Assembly (NCBI GenBank): GCA_964036045.1
Contig: OZ038384.1
Span: 47,244,851 to 47,308,850, forward strand
Direction of reading: 5' to 3'
Length of the DNA stretch: 64,000 nucleotides
Origin: Eutreptiella sp. 'Long Island Sound 2002'
Taxonomy: Eukaryota > Euglenozoa > Euglenophyceae > Eutreptiales > Eutreptiaceae
The notes under the pieces: model-generated
Told to the model about the DNA's origin: nothing
Database searches by the model: none
The model's input: only the letters and a program-made list of their open reading frames with translations
Program-made: the position numbers and the translations under genes
Shown here: piece after piece, positions 1 to 10,407 of the stretch
Position numbering within the stretch: position 1 is the first letter of the stretch
Layout of the letters: every line of letters begins with the position of its first letter

Positions 1-1564
1 AGTTCTCGCCAGAAGGCGCGAACTGCGAACATCACGTCATGGGCCTCCGTGAGGAGCGTTTGGGTGTTGGGAACCCGCACGTTCCAGAGGCCTGACGAGC
101 CTGGGGGCTCTACCTCTTTGGCTCCCCGCACCGCTTTCCATCGCTGGGCGATGTCGGGGGAGTGGCGGCGCCAGAAGTCCTTGATGGCGCGCTTGCGGTC
201 TGCCGCCAGGAGGGCGCGGAGCTGGCGTATGTCCTCCCCGAGGGCGGCTGCTTGCCTCTCCAGCTCCTCCTGCAGCTGGCCCTGCGTGGTCGGGCGGAAC
301 CCGGGCGACACACCCTGCAGCTCCTCCGTGAGCCGGAGCGCCGCCTCGGACCGGATGCCATGCCTGGCCGCGTCCGCCTGGTACGCTGCCGGCGCGCGCG
401 CTGCCAGGGTGTCATAGCGGAGGACCGCTGCCTGGAGCTGCTTTCCGCTCTCCGGGAGGTCCCCCTCCGCCGGGTCCGTTCCGGCCGGAGACGGCTGCCG
501 GCGTCCCAGCACGCGCGCCAGGGCGTAATGCGTCGCGTGGAGGTGTTCGAACACCTTGTCCACCGCGGCCGCGGGCATGGACCCGTAGTCGTGCTGCTCT
601 GCGGGACCCAGCCAGGGCGCCAGGGAGGGCTCATCCTGCGCGGCGGTGACCGCTGCCCACAGGCAGTGTCGTACGGGAGGAGGCGGCCCTCCGTGTGGCT
701 GTAGGGGGTGGGCATCACCGCACGCCCCGCTGCGCTGAGGAGACCCGGCAGGGCCAGGCAGACCGGGAGGTGGTCCGAGCCGACCACCTGGGGGTGTGCC
801 ATGCCGCGAGCCCAAACGCTTTCCCGCAGGGACCACGGCAGGAGGGGCTCGTTGACCAGGAAGGTGTCCACCCTGTGCCGGGACGGGTGGAGCGTGGGGG
901 TCATGTCCTCCTCGCCGCCTGCCGCGGCCCTTCGGAAACCGCAGGCCTCCCAGCCGGCTCGGAAATGCTCCGTGGCCGGGTTGGCGGGGACATCCATGTA
1001 GATGTTGGTGTCGCCGGCGATGACCACCGGCTGCCTCCCGCCGAGGCTGCGTGCCGTGGCATACATTTGTATGTCGGCCCAGAACGCCGCCCGTCCCGCC
1101 CACGGGGAGCAGCCTGCTTGCGGCCCGTGGACGTTGATGAGGGTGAGGCCTCCCCCGTCCGTGCGGATCTCCAGGGCCGCGGCCTTCCCGGGGACAATTT
1201 CCGTGAAGCTGAGCACCTCGTGCTCCGCCACGTACTTGCTGCTGACCGCGGTGAGGAGGCCCCCTCCTCTCGAGGTGGAGGTGGCCCCCGTCTCCGTCAG
1301 CCGGCTGCTGAAGAAGGCGGTGTACCCCTTGTCCCGGAGCGCCGCGGCCACGTGCATCTCCTGCGCCCTGGTGGCGATCCCCGTTTCCTGGAGCATGATG
1401 GCAAAGCCCCCGTCCTGGGGCAGCATGCCGGTGATGAGGTGCTCCTTGTCGGTGCAGGCCGCCGGCCCCCGGCGCCGCCGGAGTGTGTCCCGGAGGGACC
1501 GGTCTGGCGGCACGAGGCCATTGCGCAGGTTCAACGAGAGGAGCCACAGGGCGTCGCCCGTCAT
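1..1564 (-). pseudogene. LINE A ORF2, N-terminal part: APE endonuclease plus linker (partial, frameshifted)
   Basis: The endonuclease nicks target DNA to prime reverse transcription. The frame starts at an ATG at 1,564. Motifs of the endonuclease/exonuclease/phosphatase fold appear in order: N12 in LSLNLRN, E60 in MLQETG, NVHGP at about 144-148, D185 and N187 in AGDTN, D233 in HRVD, and D264/H265 in GSDHLPV. All expected catalytic positions are present. Near position 690 the coherent reading moves to another frame. That frame carries a charged linker ending in AFWREL, the kind of sequence that precedes reverse transcriptase, and it continues past base 1. ORF2 follows ORF1 in the same frame with only a TGA and four codons between them. 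The frameshift suggests decay or a sequencing indel. Confidence 0.85.
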
Positions 1565-2849
1565 GTCCTCCCGGAGTCAGCTATCCCGCATCGGCATCGC
1601 CGCCGGGTTCGCCGGCGCAGCCAGGACATCTGGGTGCGCCGCATCCGCTGAGCCCGTTCCCAGCGGGGCCCACATGGGGGCCCGGGGGACCGGGGGAGCC
1701 AGGGGGGCCAGGGGGGGCAGACCCGCGGGGATGGACATGGACCCTGGTGGGGCCGCACCGCCGGCCCCCGGGGCCGCTTCGGGTGCCTCCTCATCCCCAT
1801 CTGCGTGGTCGGCTGCCTGGGGCTGGGGGCGCCGGGTGTACGGGGCGTGCCATGGGGACCTCCGTGCTCTCCCCTGCAGGATGTTGGTGGCCGCCTCCTT
1901 GTCGTCCGCCGGGGCCGCAGCGTGCACCGCGTGCCACGCCAGGTGTTCCAGCATTGCCCCGCTGGTGTAGTACTTGTCCGCACCCAGGGGGCATTTCGTC
2001 GGCTCCGTGGCCCCGCGCGCCGGGGGGAGCGGCACCAACTTCCGAATGGCGCCCTCCGCCGCTGGTTCGAAGGGCAGGTTGGCCAGCGGCACCGTGTGTG
2101 GTGCCAGTGTGCGGCTTGGGGCCGCCGCATCGAGGGCCCGCGTCGCGGGCGCGGGCCCGAGACCTCGGATGGCATCGCGCTGCGCGTCTGCTTCCAGCCA
2201 CGTTTGCCAGTGCGTGGAGCCGATTTGGCGGTCGGGCTTGCCCCTCCATCGCAGGTCGTGGAAGGCCTGTAGCCAGTGGTACACCGCGGTCGGGACCGCC
2301 AGCTGGAGCTCCAGGTCGGCGGGGTGCGCCGCTGCCGGCCACACTCCTGGCCTCGCCGCCCGGGCGTTGTCCTTCAGCCTGACCTGGAGCAGGAGGGCGT
2401 GGTGTTCGCCCTCCCGCAGCGCCTTGATGATCATGCGGGTGCAGTCTGCCACGCGGATCACAGCTTCGGGCCCCGGCAGGCGTTCAGGGTCGCAGACGAC
2501 GATGTGCGCGTCCGCCGGGCTGAACATGCAGACCACCCACTGCGGGTTCTGCTGTCCCCGTTGGGCCACCGCCAGGGTAGCCGCTGGGCGGGCGTGCGTG
2601 ATTGGCCCCGCGTGGAGGTCCGGGACGTCCGTGGCCCTGATGGCGTCTCCCTGCCACGCGGCCCGTAGATGCTCCTCCTGGTCGGGGCTCCACACCAGTG
2701 TGGGGGGGTTGATCCATCCCGGTTCCTGCCTCTTGTTGGGGGCGCTGACAGTGTGTAGCAGGACCGCCAGCGGCCAGGGGTCCGCCGACATATAGTAGGC
2801 CTGGGTGGGCCCCTGCTGCCAGTCGACGTGGGGCAGGGGCGGGAAAGCC

Positions 2850-3420
2850 CCTTGCCTGGCGGTACCGTGCCAGACCGTCCATCGGCCTCCGGCCAGGACG
2901 TGCGACCGGTACCCTCCGGCGTGGCCGTGTATGATGGCCTGGTAGCCTGCCGTCTGCAGTACCAGTGCCTCCCCCTGCTTAGGCCGGGCGGGGGTGTGCC
3001 ATCGCCCGCACCCCAGACGCGGGTGCTCCCGCGGAGTGTGGCATGCCACGGGTCTGGTGCATCGCGCTGAGGCCCTTGTATGCATCCTGCAATCTGCGCC
3101 GGGCCGTGGTGGTGGACGAAGCTCTCCCCGCCGTCTGCTAGCAACGCCGCCGCGACGACGTATAGTTGCTCCGCCGTGAGGGGTGCCGTCGGCGCGTGCG
3201 TCGCGGCCGGCTGTCGGGGCCGCGTGTCGCGGCAGGGGACGTGGGGCAGCAGTTGCGCCGGCCACGCCGCCACGGGACCCATTGTGACGGCCGCGACCAC
3301 GGACGCCAGCGCTGTGCGGTCCGTGGGTCTGTACTGCCGGAGCCCCGTGGCATCTCGGGCGAGGTGCCTGCAGGCTGCCATCCAGGCCACCGCTCCGCAG
3401 TTCGTGTTATCCGGTTCGGC
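2850..3420 (-). other. USP-like Cys box and His box in LINE A ORF1
   Basis: The Cys box reads DNTNCGAVAWMAACRHL, with the Cys codon at 3,397-3,399. About 150 codons later comes HAGGYRSHVLAGGRWTVW at about 2,865-2,935. In the USP (C19) family a conserved Asn-x-x-Cys box is followed by a Gly-His/Tyr-rich His box and an aromatic residue. The two boxes are in different frames here. Confidence 0.45.
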
Positions 3421-4721
3421 ACCACCCGCGCCGTCACTTCCCCTTTGCTGTACCGTGGTGGCGGTGTCGAGCGGGGGGCCCCGCTGTAGCGCCTCCGGGT
3501 CCTGCCCCGGCGGGAGGGCGGGCGGGACTGGCTGCGGGTAGTTTTGCGCGCCTCGGCGCTCCGGGTGCGTGTGGTACGGGTTTTGCCGGCGGTGTTCCGG
3601 GGCTGCCCGTGGTTGGAAGAGGAGTTGGTGCAGGTACCAGTGGCCCTCCGCGGGGGACAGGTTGCGGAGCGTTAGCCACTGTTCCGCCACGCCTCCTGGG
3701 TGCGCGGCCTCGACGCGGCGCTGCAACCCCAGGCGGCCTAGGCGGTTGGACGTGCCCGCGGGTGGGATGTGGGCTTGCGGGTAGAGCACCCGCAGCGGCT
3801 CCAGCGCCAGGTCCAGCACTTCGTCGTTGAGCTGCTTCGTGAGGGCCGACGCCCTGTGTAGGGCGTGGAGGACCCCGGGTGTGGGGGCCGTGAGCTGTTC
3901 GAGCACCGGTCCCGGCGGGTACCGCGCACCCGGGTTCGTTAGCCACTCCCTGGTGTGGCTCAGTACGGCCTTCCACACGTCCCTTGTAAAGGCGTGCTGG
4001 GGGGCCAAAGAGGGGACCATCCGTAGGAGGCGGTGGCACGCTGGCGGCGATCGCATGGGCTGTGGGGCGGCCGCCGTGATCCACCTGCACGCCGTGCCGG
4101 GCACGATGCTCCCCATTCCACGGTCCCCATGCCCTCGGCGTGGATCAGCGCCTGGCCCTGGACCATGGGGAAATAGGGGCTCGAGCGCCCCTTTCCTTCC
4201 TTCCACCGTACCCAGGCGGCCCCTGCCTGCAGGCTGCGGAGCAGGGCCACGCCGGGGAGGAGCGGCTGCGGGAAAGCCCCCTTGACAGCCTGGGTGGCGT
4301 GGGCCAAGGTGCCCATGGGCAAGTACCACAACGGGAGGGTCGGGGCGTCCTCTGGTGCCAGGTGCCACATGACGGCGAGAACCGCCCACGTGGAAAAGGG
4401 CCGCGCCCGCGGGGGGGTGTACACCTGGATGGTCCACTGTGGGCACGCCCGCCGCACGCGGGACGCGTGGAGCACCCCTCCGACCATGTCTGCCGCCAGG
4501 ACCAGCACCATTCCCGAGGGTTCCACAATGATCCCCTCTGCGGGTCTGCCGTGGCGGCCCCGGGTGTGCAAGGCCACTGCCGCCTGTCCCGCGTGGGTGA
4601 CTCGTTCGACAGCCTCCTGGATGTTCACGCTGCCGCGCGCGGTCTCATCCAGGATCAAGCCCTGCGCCACCCCCGCGGGTTTCACCTCGGGCAACGCTCC
4701 GTCATCGGGGCTGGGCTGGGG

Positions 4722-4778
4722 GTGCTGCTTGGGGCACCGGCTGTCGCCGGTGCAGTGACCCCGTTTCCACGCGGGGCA
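4722..4778 (-). other. CCCH zinc finger in LINE A ORF1
   Basis: Residues C33, C41, C47 and H51 of the N-terminal frame give C-x7-C-x5-C-x3-H, a CCCH-type finger that usually binds single-stranded RNA. It fits the RNA-binding role of LINE ORF1. Confidence 0.75.
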
Positions 4779-5064
4779 GATCGCGTGTACGCTGCCCGCC
4801 GGCGGCGCAGGTTCCGCGGGCGCGCCTCCCGTGTGGGGCTCCGGCAATGCCTCCAGGTCGGAGTCCGTGCCCACGTCCCCTTAGGGGGGTCTCCTTCGCC
4901 GTCTCTGAGTCCCAGCGCCCTGATGACCTCGTGTGCTTCGTCCAGCGTCGGAGATCAGGGGCGTGTCTTGCGTGGTGCCGCGGGTTCCGCCATTGCTGTG
5001 TCGCTGTGTCTAAGAGCAGGGGGTGGGGTGCGGAGGTCCCGTGGCTGGTGCGTTGGCGCGCTGG

Positions 5065-5400
5065 TGCGTTGCTCGGTGTGGGGTTGGTGGGTTGGCATTC
5101 CCGGGGGGGCGCTTTCCAGCGTTGCGAGGGGCGTCTGGTGTTAGGCGCTGTCCCTCTCCTGGTCGCCCTTCCTCCGGAGCGGGCAGCCTGGGTTCCGCGA
5201 CCCGTGTGTCCCGGGTGCGGTCGATGCGGGCGTGTGGGCCCAGCGCTGGCCCCACAGCTTGCGCCCTTGTGGGCCGGCGTTGCTCGCTGTGGGGGTGGCG
5301 GAAGGGCGTCCCCGGGGGGGGTGCCTTCCACCGTTGTGAGGGGCGCCTGGTGTCAGGCGCTGTCCCTCCCCCAGCCGCCCGTCTCGGCGAGAACGCCGAA
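5065..5400 (-). repeat. Tandem leader monomers at the 5' end of LINE A
   Basis: Two diverged copies of a GC-rich unit of about 210 bp lie just upstream of ORF1. They share a block that reads (plus strand) gaggggcgtctggtgtt and gaggggcgcctggtgtc, followed by aggcgctgtccctc. Several LINE lineages carry promoter monomers in this position. The promoter role is inferred from position only. Confidence 0.55.
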
Positions 5401-5425
5401 GCAGCAGAGGACAGTTAATGGGTGA

Positions 5426-5705
5426 GACCTTTGGAAGAGGTGTGTGTTGAGTGCTGCGATGCGAAGTTATTCTGCTTTGCTTCACCCATCTAGGGGTTAG
5501 CCAACCATCCAAGCACGCTCCTGATGTCTTTGGTTTTAAAGGCCTCGCCACTCTTCCTGCCTCCTGGATGAGGGATAATATAGTGCCTCTCCACCCAATG
5601 GCGAGCGGTTGTCAGCAGTGAAGGAAAAGTCTGCTCGTACCCATCCACCGCAATGCCCGCACATGGAATTCATGTACCCATGCTTTCGCATAGGGGAGGC
5701 ATCCA
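5426..5705. other. Boundary segment with no gene seen
   Basis: Composition drops from GC-rich to about 50% at the LINE A end. I see no conserved coding frame here. Confidence 0.4.
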
Positions 5706-6002
5706 TTGCAGCGTTCTCACGAAAACCACCTGAAAGATTTCCAAACTGAGCATGCTCTGAGTACACGTTGCGATGGGATTGTAGTCATGAAATCCAACAT
5801 ACCAGGAGCGGGCTATGGGTTGTTTTCAACCTCTGATTATCGTGAGAAGTCTCCCTTGACCATTATGTCTGGAACGTTGAAGACTTTTGCGGAGGCATCG
5901 AGGGAGTCTGATGCTACATTCCACTATACACTTGTCCCGCGGGCTCCTGTCCTGGAACTTAGGCGGCTCAAGTCGCATGGTCAAAAACGAAGGAAAAGGT
6001 AG
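5706..6002 (+). CDS. SET-domain-like fragment
   Basis: The frame contains GIVVMKSNIPGAGYGLFST, which matches the opening of SET methyltransferase domains (G-x-G-x-G/Y-x-F). The next 50 residues remain plausible SET N-terminal sequence, but no NHSC or substrate-pocket motif follows. The exon may end at a GTAGGA donor near 5,999. An AG at 6,191-6,192, just after a GC palindrome, could close that intron. Downstream the frame soon stops. It is either the first exon of a short SET protein or a truncated copy. SET enzymes methylate lysines, but activity cannot be claimed for this fragment. Confidence 0.45.
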   Translation: MQRSHENHLKDFQTEHALSTRCDGIVVMKSNIPGAGYGLFSTSDYREKSPLTIMSGTLKTFAEASRESDATFHYTLVPRAPVLELRRLKSHGQKRRKR

Positions 6003-6152
6003 GAAAATAACATGTTTTCAAAGGCATCAAAAAATAGTTGTTTTGATGGATATTTCAAAACTGTCGCAAACAAGTATGGCGAAATAAATATTTCTATAAG
6101 ATTGCCGTGTCCGATGGGCGAGACAGGGAAAAGTATTGTTTTGTGACCTTTT

Positions 6153-6174
6153 TTTGCGCGAGGCCTCGCGCAAA
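6153..6174. repeat. GC palindrome copy 1, intron-associated
   Basis: Core GCGCGAGGCCTCGCGC at 6,156-6,171 is a perfect palindrome, extended by TTT/AAA to 22 bp. An AG acceptor (gtgtcag) follows 21 bp later. Confidence 0.9.
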
Positions 6175-6384
6175 GACGTTCATTTGTGTCAGATGAATGT
6201 ACTACAGCACAACGCATTAGGCAGGGTGTCGAAGAATAGAAACTTGTCGTATTCATACACGTAACTTTGGACCATTATCAGGATGGTGTGATAGAGATGG
6301 ACCTATATAACGAATAAACTTCAACAATGGTGTACCCAAGAATCTTGAAAAGTTTAAATGTTCCGGAACAAACTGCAGTTTCAA

Positions 6385-6400
6385 GCGCGAGGCCTCGCGC
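6385..6400. repeat. GC palindrome copy 2
   Basis: Perfect 16-bp core identical to copy 1. The surrounding 6.2-6.5 kb has no clear exon structure. Confidence 0.9.
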
Positions 6401-6442
6401 ATGGAGCGGCGCATGAGAAACATTAAAGTTTCGGTGATCATT

Positions 6443-6458
6443 CCGAGAGGCCTCGCGC
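6443..6458. repeat. GC palindrome copy 3, degenerate left arm
   Basis: The right arm CCTCGCGC is intact and the left arm has two mismatches. Confidence 0.75.
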
Positions 6459-6834
6459 AATGGATCTCTTAAGAGCTCATAGAAACCAAAAATCGAACAG
6501 ATCCACCAACTACACAGCATGTGCATTCCCTTTATGCGGCGCTGCCGCATGGGCGCCCACACAGGTCCCGCCGGCATCTCCAGTTTTCATACTGTGGTCA
6601 CCGCTGGCTTCACTGCCCAACAGCGATGGTAGCGCGCCGCAATCAGGATCAACTAGTCAAATGTGGGGTCACCAGACAGTTACAGTTAACCAAAAATGGT
6701 GCAGGCGACAAGCGAATCAGAGAAGAATTGGTCACGCGAAAACTTTGTGACAGGTTGATGTTCCAAATCAAGAAAGTTTTTCAAACAGTGATTTTTACGT
6801 AGATACAGTTACGCAATTATTTTTCACAGCAACA

Positions 6835-9800
6835 ATGCCCCTGCGAAAAGAGGTGGACCTTCAGAAGACAGTGGCCGCAGCATCTGGAGTTTTCCGCGAT
6901 GTCTGCTCAGAGGAACCGCCGTACCACATGGCAGAAGAACTGTGGCAAGGGCTAAAACAGGGGGAGGAGGGCGCGCGATTGTTCTTTGTGTCTTTTCGCG
7001 TCTGCGCAAAAATGAACGGACCCGTTGCAGCGTTGGAAAGGCGATTGCGGCAGGAGGCAAGAGATGGGTTGGTGTTTTGATAGAGGAGGCCTGGCGCCTT
7101 TATTTGCTGATGCGCCACCGCGCAGTTCCATACCAGGGAAAACCAAAGTCAGTTGTTGCGGTAGAGGGAAGTAGGGTGCAGCGTCGCATTTTAGCAAGGT
7201 CAGGTCTGGCGCGATACAGCGCACCTTCGCTGAAGAAGGAGGCCGCAGTCAGGTTACAGACTACATGGAACAAAATACAGCAGCAGTGGGTTGTGTTATG
7301 GATGGACAACGCGTACAACAAACGGTTTACCACAAATCCTGACAAGAACGACAAAAGCCTGACCGCAACAGCGTTGGCTGTGTTGCTACTGAGTGATTCA
7401 TCGCGCTACTGGCATGGTCATCCTAGCCTGGAAGAGCTTGAGCGGCGTGTTCCTGTTGTTGCACGCATGCTGGGGAACACCGAGGGAACATTTGCACGTA
7501 TCCTGTGTGATCTAGGAGTTGCAAGCACGCGGCCTGTTGTTCGAGACATTAGGGCGCCGCTTGACATTATTCGCCCTGTACCTGCCAAGAGACCACATTG
7601 GCGACCCCTTTGTCTAAGCAAAGAAAAGGGTACTGACATCGAGGACCACCTGAAGCCGGATGGGAGGCAGGTGGAGGTTGAGCTGAACAACGTTCGAATG
7701 GACCAGGAGAAGACAAAGGGGTAGATCAGACGGAAAGATACGAAGTTACTGCAGAAGCGTATTGAGTCACTTGAAGCAGCACCGCCAACAGGCCCATTAC
7801 ACGTCATTCTCAGGGAAGATAATAGTATGTTGTCAACCGACTGTTCGCTCTTCTCGTTGCGTGAGCCCTCGCGCATAGATTTGTCTCATATTTGCAGATG
7901 GAGATTCTTGGTGTGTATCTGGACAGCACAGCGTGGAAGCGATTGCGAAGATTCGGGAGAAGCGACGCAGAGCGTGTCTGGATCTGCAGCGGTGGCATAC
8001 TACATGCATCGCCGATATTCTGAAGCCTACGACACCGTGGGGCTTCCGTGCAAAGCTGGCGGGACAAGCACAAGGAAGCGCACAAGACGTTGAGCAAATA
8101 CCGCTATATGAGGCAGCAGATAACCTCATTCGATGTGTTGAAGATCAGCAGCGGCCAGGCCTGGCTGACACGTACAGCAATCTCAAGATTGCCATTGTGG
8201 ATGCTGTGCAGATGAGTGCCCTGGTTTCAACTGCTGAACTGAAGCAGCCTGGTCCATTCGTATGTTCATTAATCGTTGTTTCGATGCTCTTCGTTGCGCG
8301 AGGCCTCGCGCATAGCGTTGTCACTTTCAGGACAAAACGTAGAAATTGTGGAAAGATTTTATGACGTTTGCCTAGTATGCTGGACCAGGAGCTGTGAAAG
8401 GTCTGCAGAAGTTCCACGACAAAGGGGAGAAAGTCACGAAGAACGCGCTGAAGAAACTGGACGGGATCCTCTTGCCAGAGCTCTACAAGAAAGTGGCAGA
8501 AGTGATGCAGGAAGAACAAACAACCCTTAAATCCTTGCAGAATTCATTTGAGGACATCATTCTTGACCAGTGGGTCTCAATGCAGTTGGACCACCCGCAA
8601 AACGGCCAGTACGTTCGACCTGAGAAAGATGTGTACCATCGACGCGACGTGGGTTCCGTTTCTGCATTGGTGCGCCGCACTTCATTTCTGTTCTTTAGCC
8701 AAGGACATGCGCACCCGCAAAGAGGCTGCTGCACTTGGAAGGCCTGCCCTGAAGGTGACTCTTGGTACATGGGGCTATTGGCGGGAACCTGAAGGCAAAA
8801 GTCGCGGTCCATGGCCGGCATGGAAATCCATGATTTGCGCACCACTGTGGCAGGTGGCAGAGAAAGGCAAACCCGCCTCCCTAAAAATCTTCAACGTCCA
8901 AAAGCTCCTGGGTCAAGAGCCTACCAAGAGCCGTGTGGTCCCCCCAGCTGCTGGCGTTACTGGTGACTTCAAGTCAGTGGAACAGCAGGATCCATTACAG
9001 GCAAGTCAAATTATCACAATTAAGGCGACCCGACTTGGAGCGTTGGCCCACAATCCCCCGAGGCGGTTTATTGAGATTGACAACAACCTGATTGTCATCA
9101 ACGGTGACATGTTTGAACATCTTGCTCCTGAGATGATGTGCCCAGCGTTGCTGTATGAAGAGATGGCGCGTGCCGATACCCTTATCTGCGGCTCTCAAAC
9201 TGTTGTTGACAACATGTTCGACGTGCTGGAAACGGAAACAGAGAGACGTCTCAACGATGACTTCAACGCGCCGCGCATGGCTGACATGTTGCGTGTTCCC
9301 ATCTTCAGTTGGCCAGTCAACCCGAAGCCAGCAGGGGATCCTATAACGTTCGACGTTTGCTGGTTGCTGAATTCGACACCGGATAGCTGGTCGAGAAAGG
9401 TATAATTCCCTCATTATGTCCGTCCTTTGCGCGAGGCCTCGCGCAATAACTTCTCACTCATTGCAGATTCCGAATTATCTGACGTTTGGACCTACCCAAG
9501 TAGAGGAGATGGATCCTGCTGAATTTGGCGGTCACCTTCCGGAAACGACGGTTATGTGGTATTTCGACACTCACCTCCTTTACCTGAAGCAGGATAAGAG
9601 CTTCAAGCCTGCGTTTGTGTTCATTGATCATCAGCCGGATTTGGTGTGCAAGATCGCGTCCATCGAGCCGGATTCTCGCATGTACCTTCTTGGTGTTACC
9701 ACCAACAATCTCTCCAATTGGGTCAACAGAGTGCAGACTCAGTTGAACCACATCTTGACACAAGGGTCGAAACTGGACGCGTCTGGTGATTGGGACCAGC

Positions 9801-10276
9801 AGGCCAACTGGTCAAACCGTCGTATTTTCCTTTGGGTTCGCGATGACAAGGTGGGTTCTGATGCTTTGTCGCCGAAGGAGGAAGAGACCGTTGAGAAAGG
9901 TCAAGCTGCAGAAGCACTGGCCCCTGCAGAGCGAAAGTCTACTGGTGGGGAACCAGCCCCCAAGAAGAAGAAGACTGCCTCCAAGCCTCAGGCAGCGAAG
10001 TCGGTTACCGGTGCAGAATCCGACCAGAGCAATGGGGATGAAGAGAAAAAGACCGAGGAAGAAGAGGAGGAGAAAGCGCAGGTCTCTCAGGGCGAGGCAG
10101 CGAAGAAAGTGGCAGCGAAGCCGAGGTCCGAGGAAACCGGGGCCCGAGCTCCATTCAAGCAGCCAGCCTGTCAGTCCCAACCAAAGAGCGAGCCCGCAAA
10201 GCCACCGCCTAAGGGTAAGATGTCCGTTGCTAAGGCAGTGGGTTCTAAGATGCAAACTGTTCCGAAGAAAAAGTAA
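6835..10276 (+). CDS. Multi-exon gene of unknown function with acidic/lysine-rich tail
   Basis: A coherent protein can be read across several short introns. Probable exons are 6,835-7,071; 7,137-7,670; 7,725-7,824; 7,898-8,259; 8,376 to about 8,600; about 8,629-9,399; and 9,467-10,276. Phases match at 7,825-7,897 (phase 1), 8,260-8,375 (phase 0) and 9,400-9,466 (phase 0). The second exon contains WVVLWMDNAYNKRF followed by LTATALAVLLL. The middle has alpha-helical charged sequence. The C-terminus after about 9,860 is Lys/Glu/Pro-rich with KKKK runs, probably disordered and nuclear-type. TAA ends it at 10,274-10,276. The frame changes near 8,574-8,628, either by a 55-nt GT-AG intron or by an indel. 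An in-frame TAG at 7,722-7,724 is removed if a 54-nt intron (7,671-7,724) is real. I do not recognise the family. A mobile-element protein is possible. Confidence 0.6.
7072..7136 (+). other. Candidate intron 1 (65 nt)
   Basis: GTGTTT...CCAG removes the TGA at 7,078 and joins two coding frames in phase. A degraded palindrome centred on AGGCCT (7,087-7,092) lies inside. Confidence 0.5.
7671..7724 (+). other. Candidate intron 2 (54 nt) that would remove an in-frame TAG
   Basis: GTGGAG...GGTAG is a multiple of three, so splicing is frame-neutral. Without it the TAG at 7,722-7,724 stops translation although the frame stays coherent on both sides. Confidence 0.35.
7825..7897 (+). other. Intron 3 (73 nt) with central palindrome
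   Basis: GTATGT donor and TTTGCAG acceptor. The phase 1 junction moves cleanly from one long open frame into the next. Confidence 0.8.
7859..7874. repeat. GC palindrome copy 4, in intron 3
   Basis: Two mismatches to the 16-bp core. It ends 23 nt before the acceptor. Confidence 0.8.
8260..8375 (+). other. Intron 4 (116 nt) with central palindrome
   Basis: GTATGT donor and TTTGCCTAG acceptor. The phase 0 junction restores the downstream frame. A nearer AG at 8,330 would put a TAG in frame and is less likely. Confidence 0.65.
8296..8311. repeat. GC palindrome copy 5, in intron 4
   Basis: Perfect 16-bp core. Confidence 0.9.
9400..9466 (+). other. Intron 6 (67 nt) with central palindrome
   Basis: GTATAA donor and CATTGCAG acceptor. 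The upstream frame would stop at TAA within the intron. Splicing joins it in phase 0 to an open frame of 270 codons. This is the clearest intron of the gene. Confidence 0.88.
9429..9444. repeat. GC palindrome copy 6, in intron 6
   Basis: Perfect core flanked by TTT and AA. It ends 22 nt before the acceptor. Confidence 0.92.
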
Positions 10277-10302
10277 TTTCTTCATTTGTTCTGATATATT
10301 AT

Positions 10303-10318
10303 GCGCGAGGGCTCGCGC
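10303..10318. repeat. GC palindrome copy 7, 3' of the gene
   Basis: One mismatch to the core, about 27 bp after the stop codon. It may sit in the 3' UTR or in an unrecognised intron. Confidence 0.85.
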
Positions 10319-10407
10319 TATGCATTCCCCTTCGACGACCTTCATGCTGTCACCTTGTGCGGCACATTTTTCTCTATGATGCATTTTATTGCGCTGTTGT
10401 GTTGGTG

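Larger units (their letters stand above)
1577..4874 (-). pseudogene. LINE A ORF1: CCCH zinc finger and USP-like cysteine protease region (frameshifted)
   Basis: LINE ORF1 proteins normally bind the element RNA. Three overlapping frames read as one protein. The N-terminal part starts at 4,874 and carries a CCCH finger. A middle part (about 4,100 to 3,030) carries a DNTNCGAVAW box. A C-terminal part (about 3,030 to 1,577) carries a GGYRSHV...W box and a Pro/Ala-rich tail. The two boxes resemble the Cys and His boxes of ubiquitin-specific proteases in order and spacing. Frameshifts near 4,100 and 3,030 break the chain. The last codon is TGA at 1,577-1,579, directly before the ORF2 start. The protease assignment is inferred from motif resemblance only. 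A purely structural ORF1 domain is the alternative. Confidence 0.6.
1..5425 (-). mobile_element. LINE A: APE-type non-LTR retrotransposon, 5' half, runs off the left edge
   Basis: On the minus strand the order is tandem leader repeats, ORF1, then ORF2 beginning with an AP-endonuclease-like domain. This is the layout of APE-clade LINEs. The block is GC-rich and ends sharply near 5,425, where composition drops. Reverse transcriptase would lie left of base 1 and is not in the window. The frame changes near 690, 3,030 and 4,100, so this copy is probably inactive. LINE B at 51.6-62.4 kb has the same class of endonuclease but a different accessory protein, so the two look like different families or distant subfamilies. 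Confidence 0.85.
6193..6834 (+). other. Region between SET-like fragment and the 6.8 kb gene; possible exon
   Basis: A frame at 6,521-6,802 includes CGHRWLHC followed by a basic helix-like stretch, and it reads more like coding sequence than its neighbours. It could be an upstream exon of the following gene. No function is recognised. Confidence 0.3.

Noticed and set aside
695-2382. Long plus-strand ORFs opposite LINE A
   Set aside because: The minus strand carries endonuclease motifs in order; the plus frames are GC-driven shadows.
7722-7724. Alternative genetic code with TAG/TGA read as sense
   Set aside because: In-frame stops of all three types occur, mostly in transposons, while TAA, TAG and TGA also end plausible genes. 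A short intron explains the 7,722 TAG, and CpG decay explains the 14,920 TGA.
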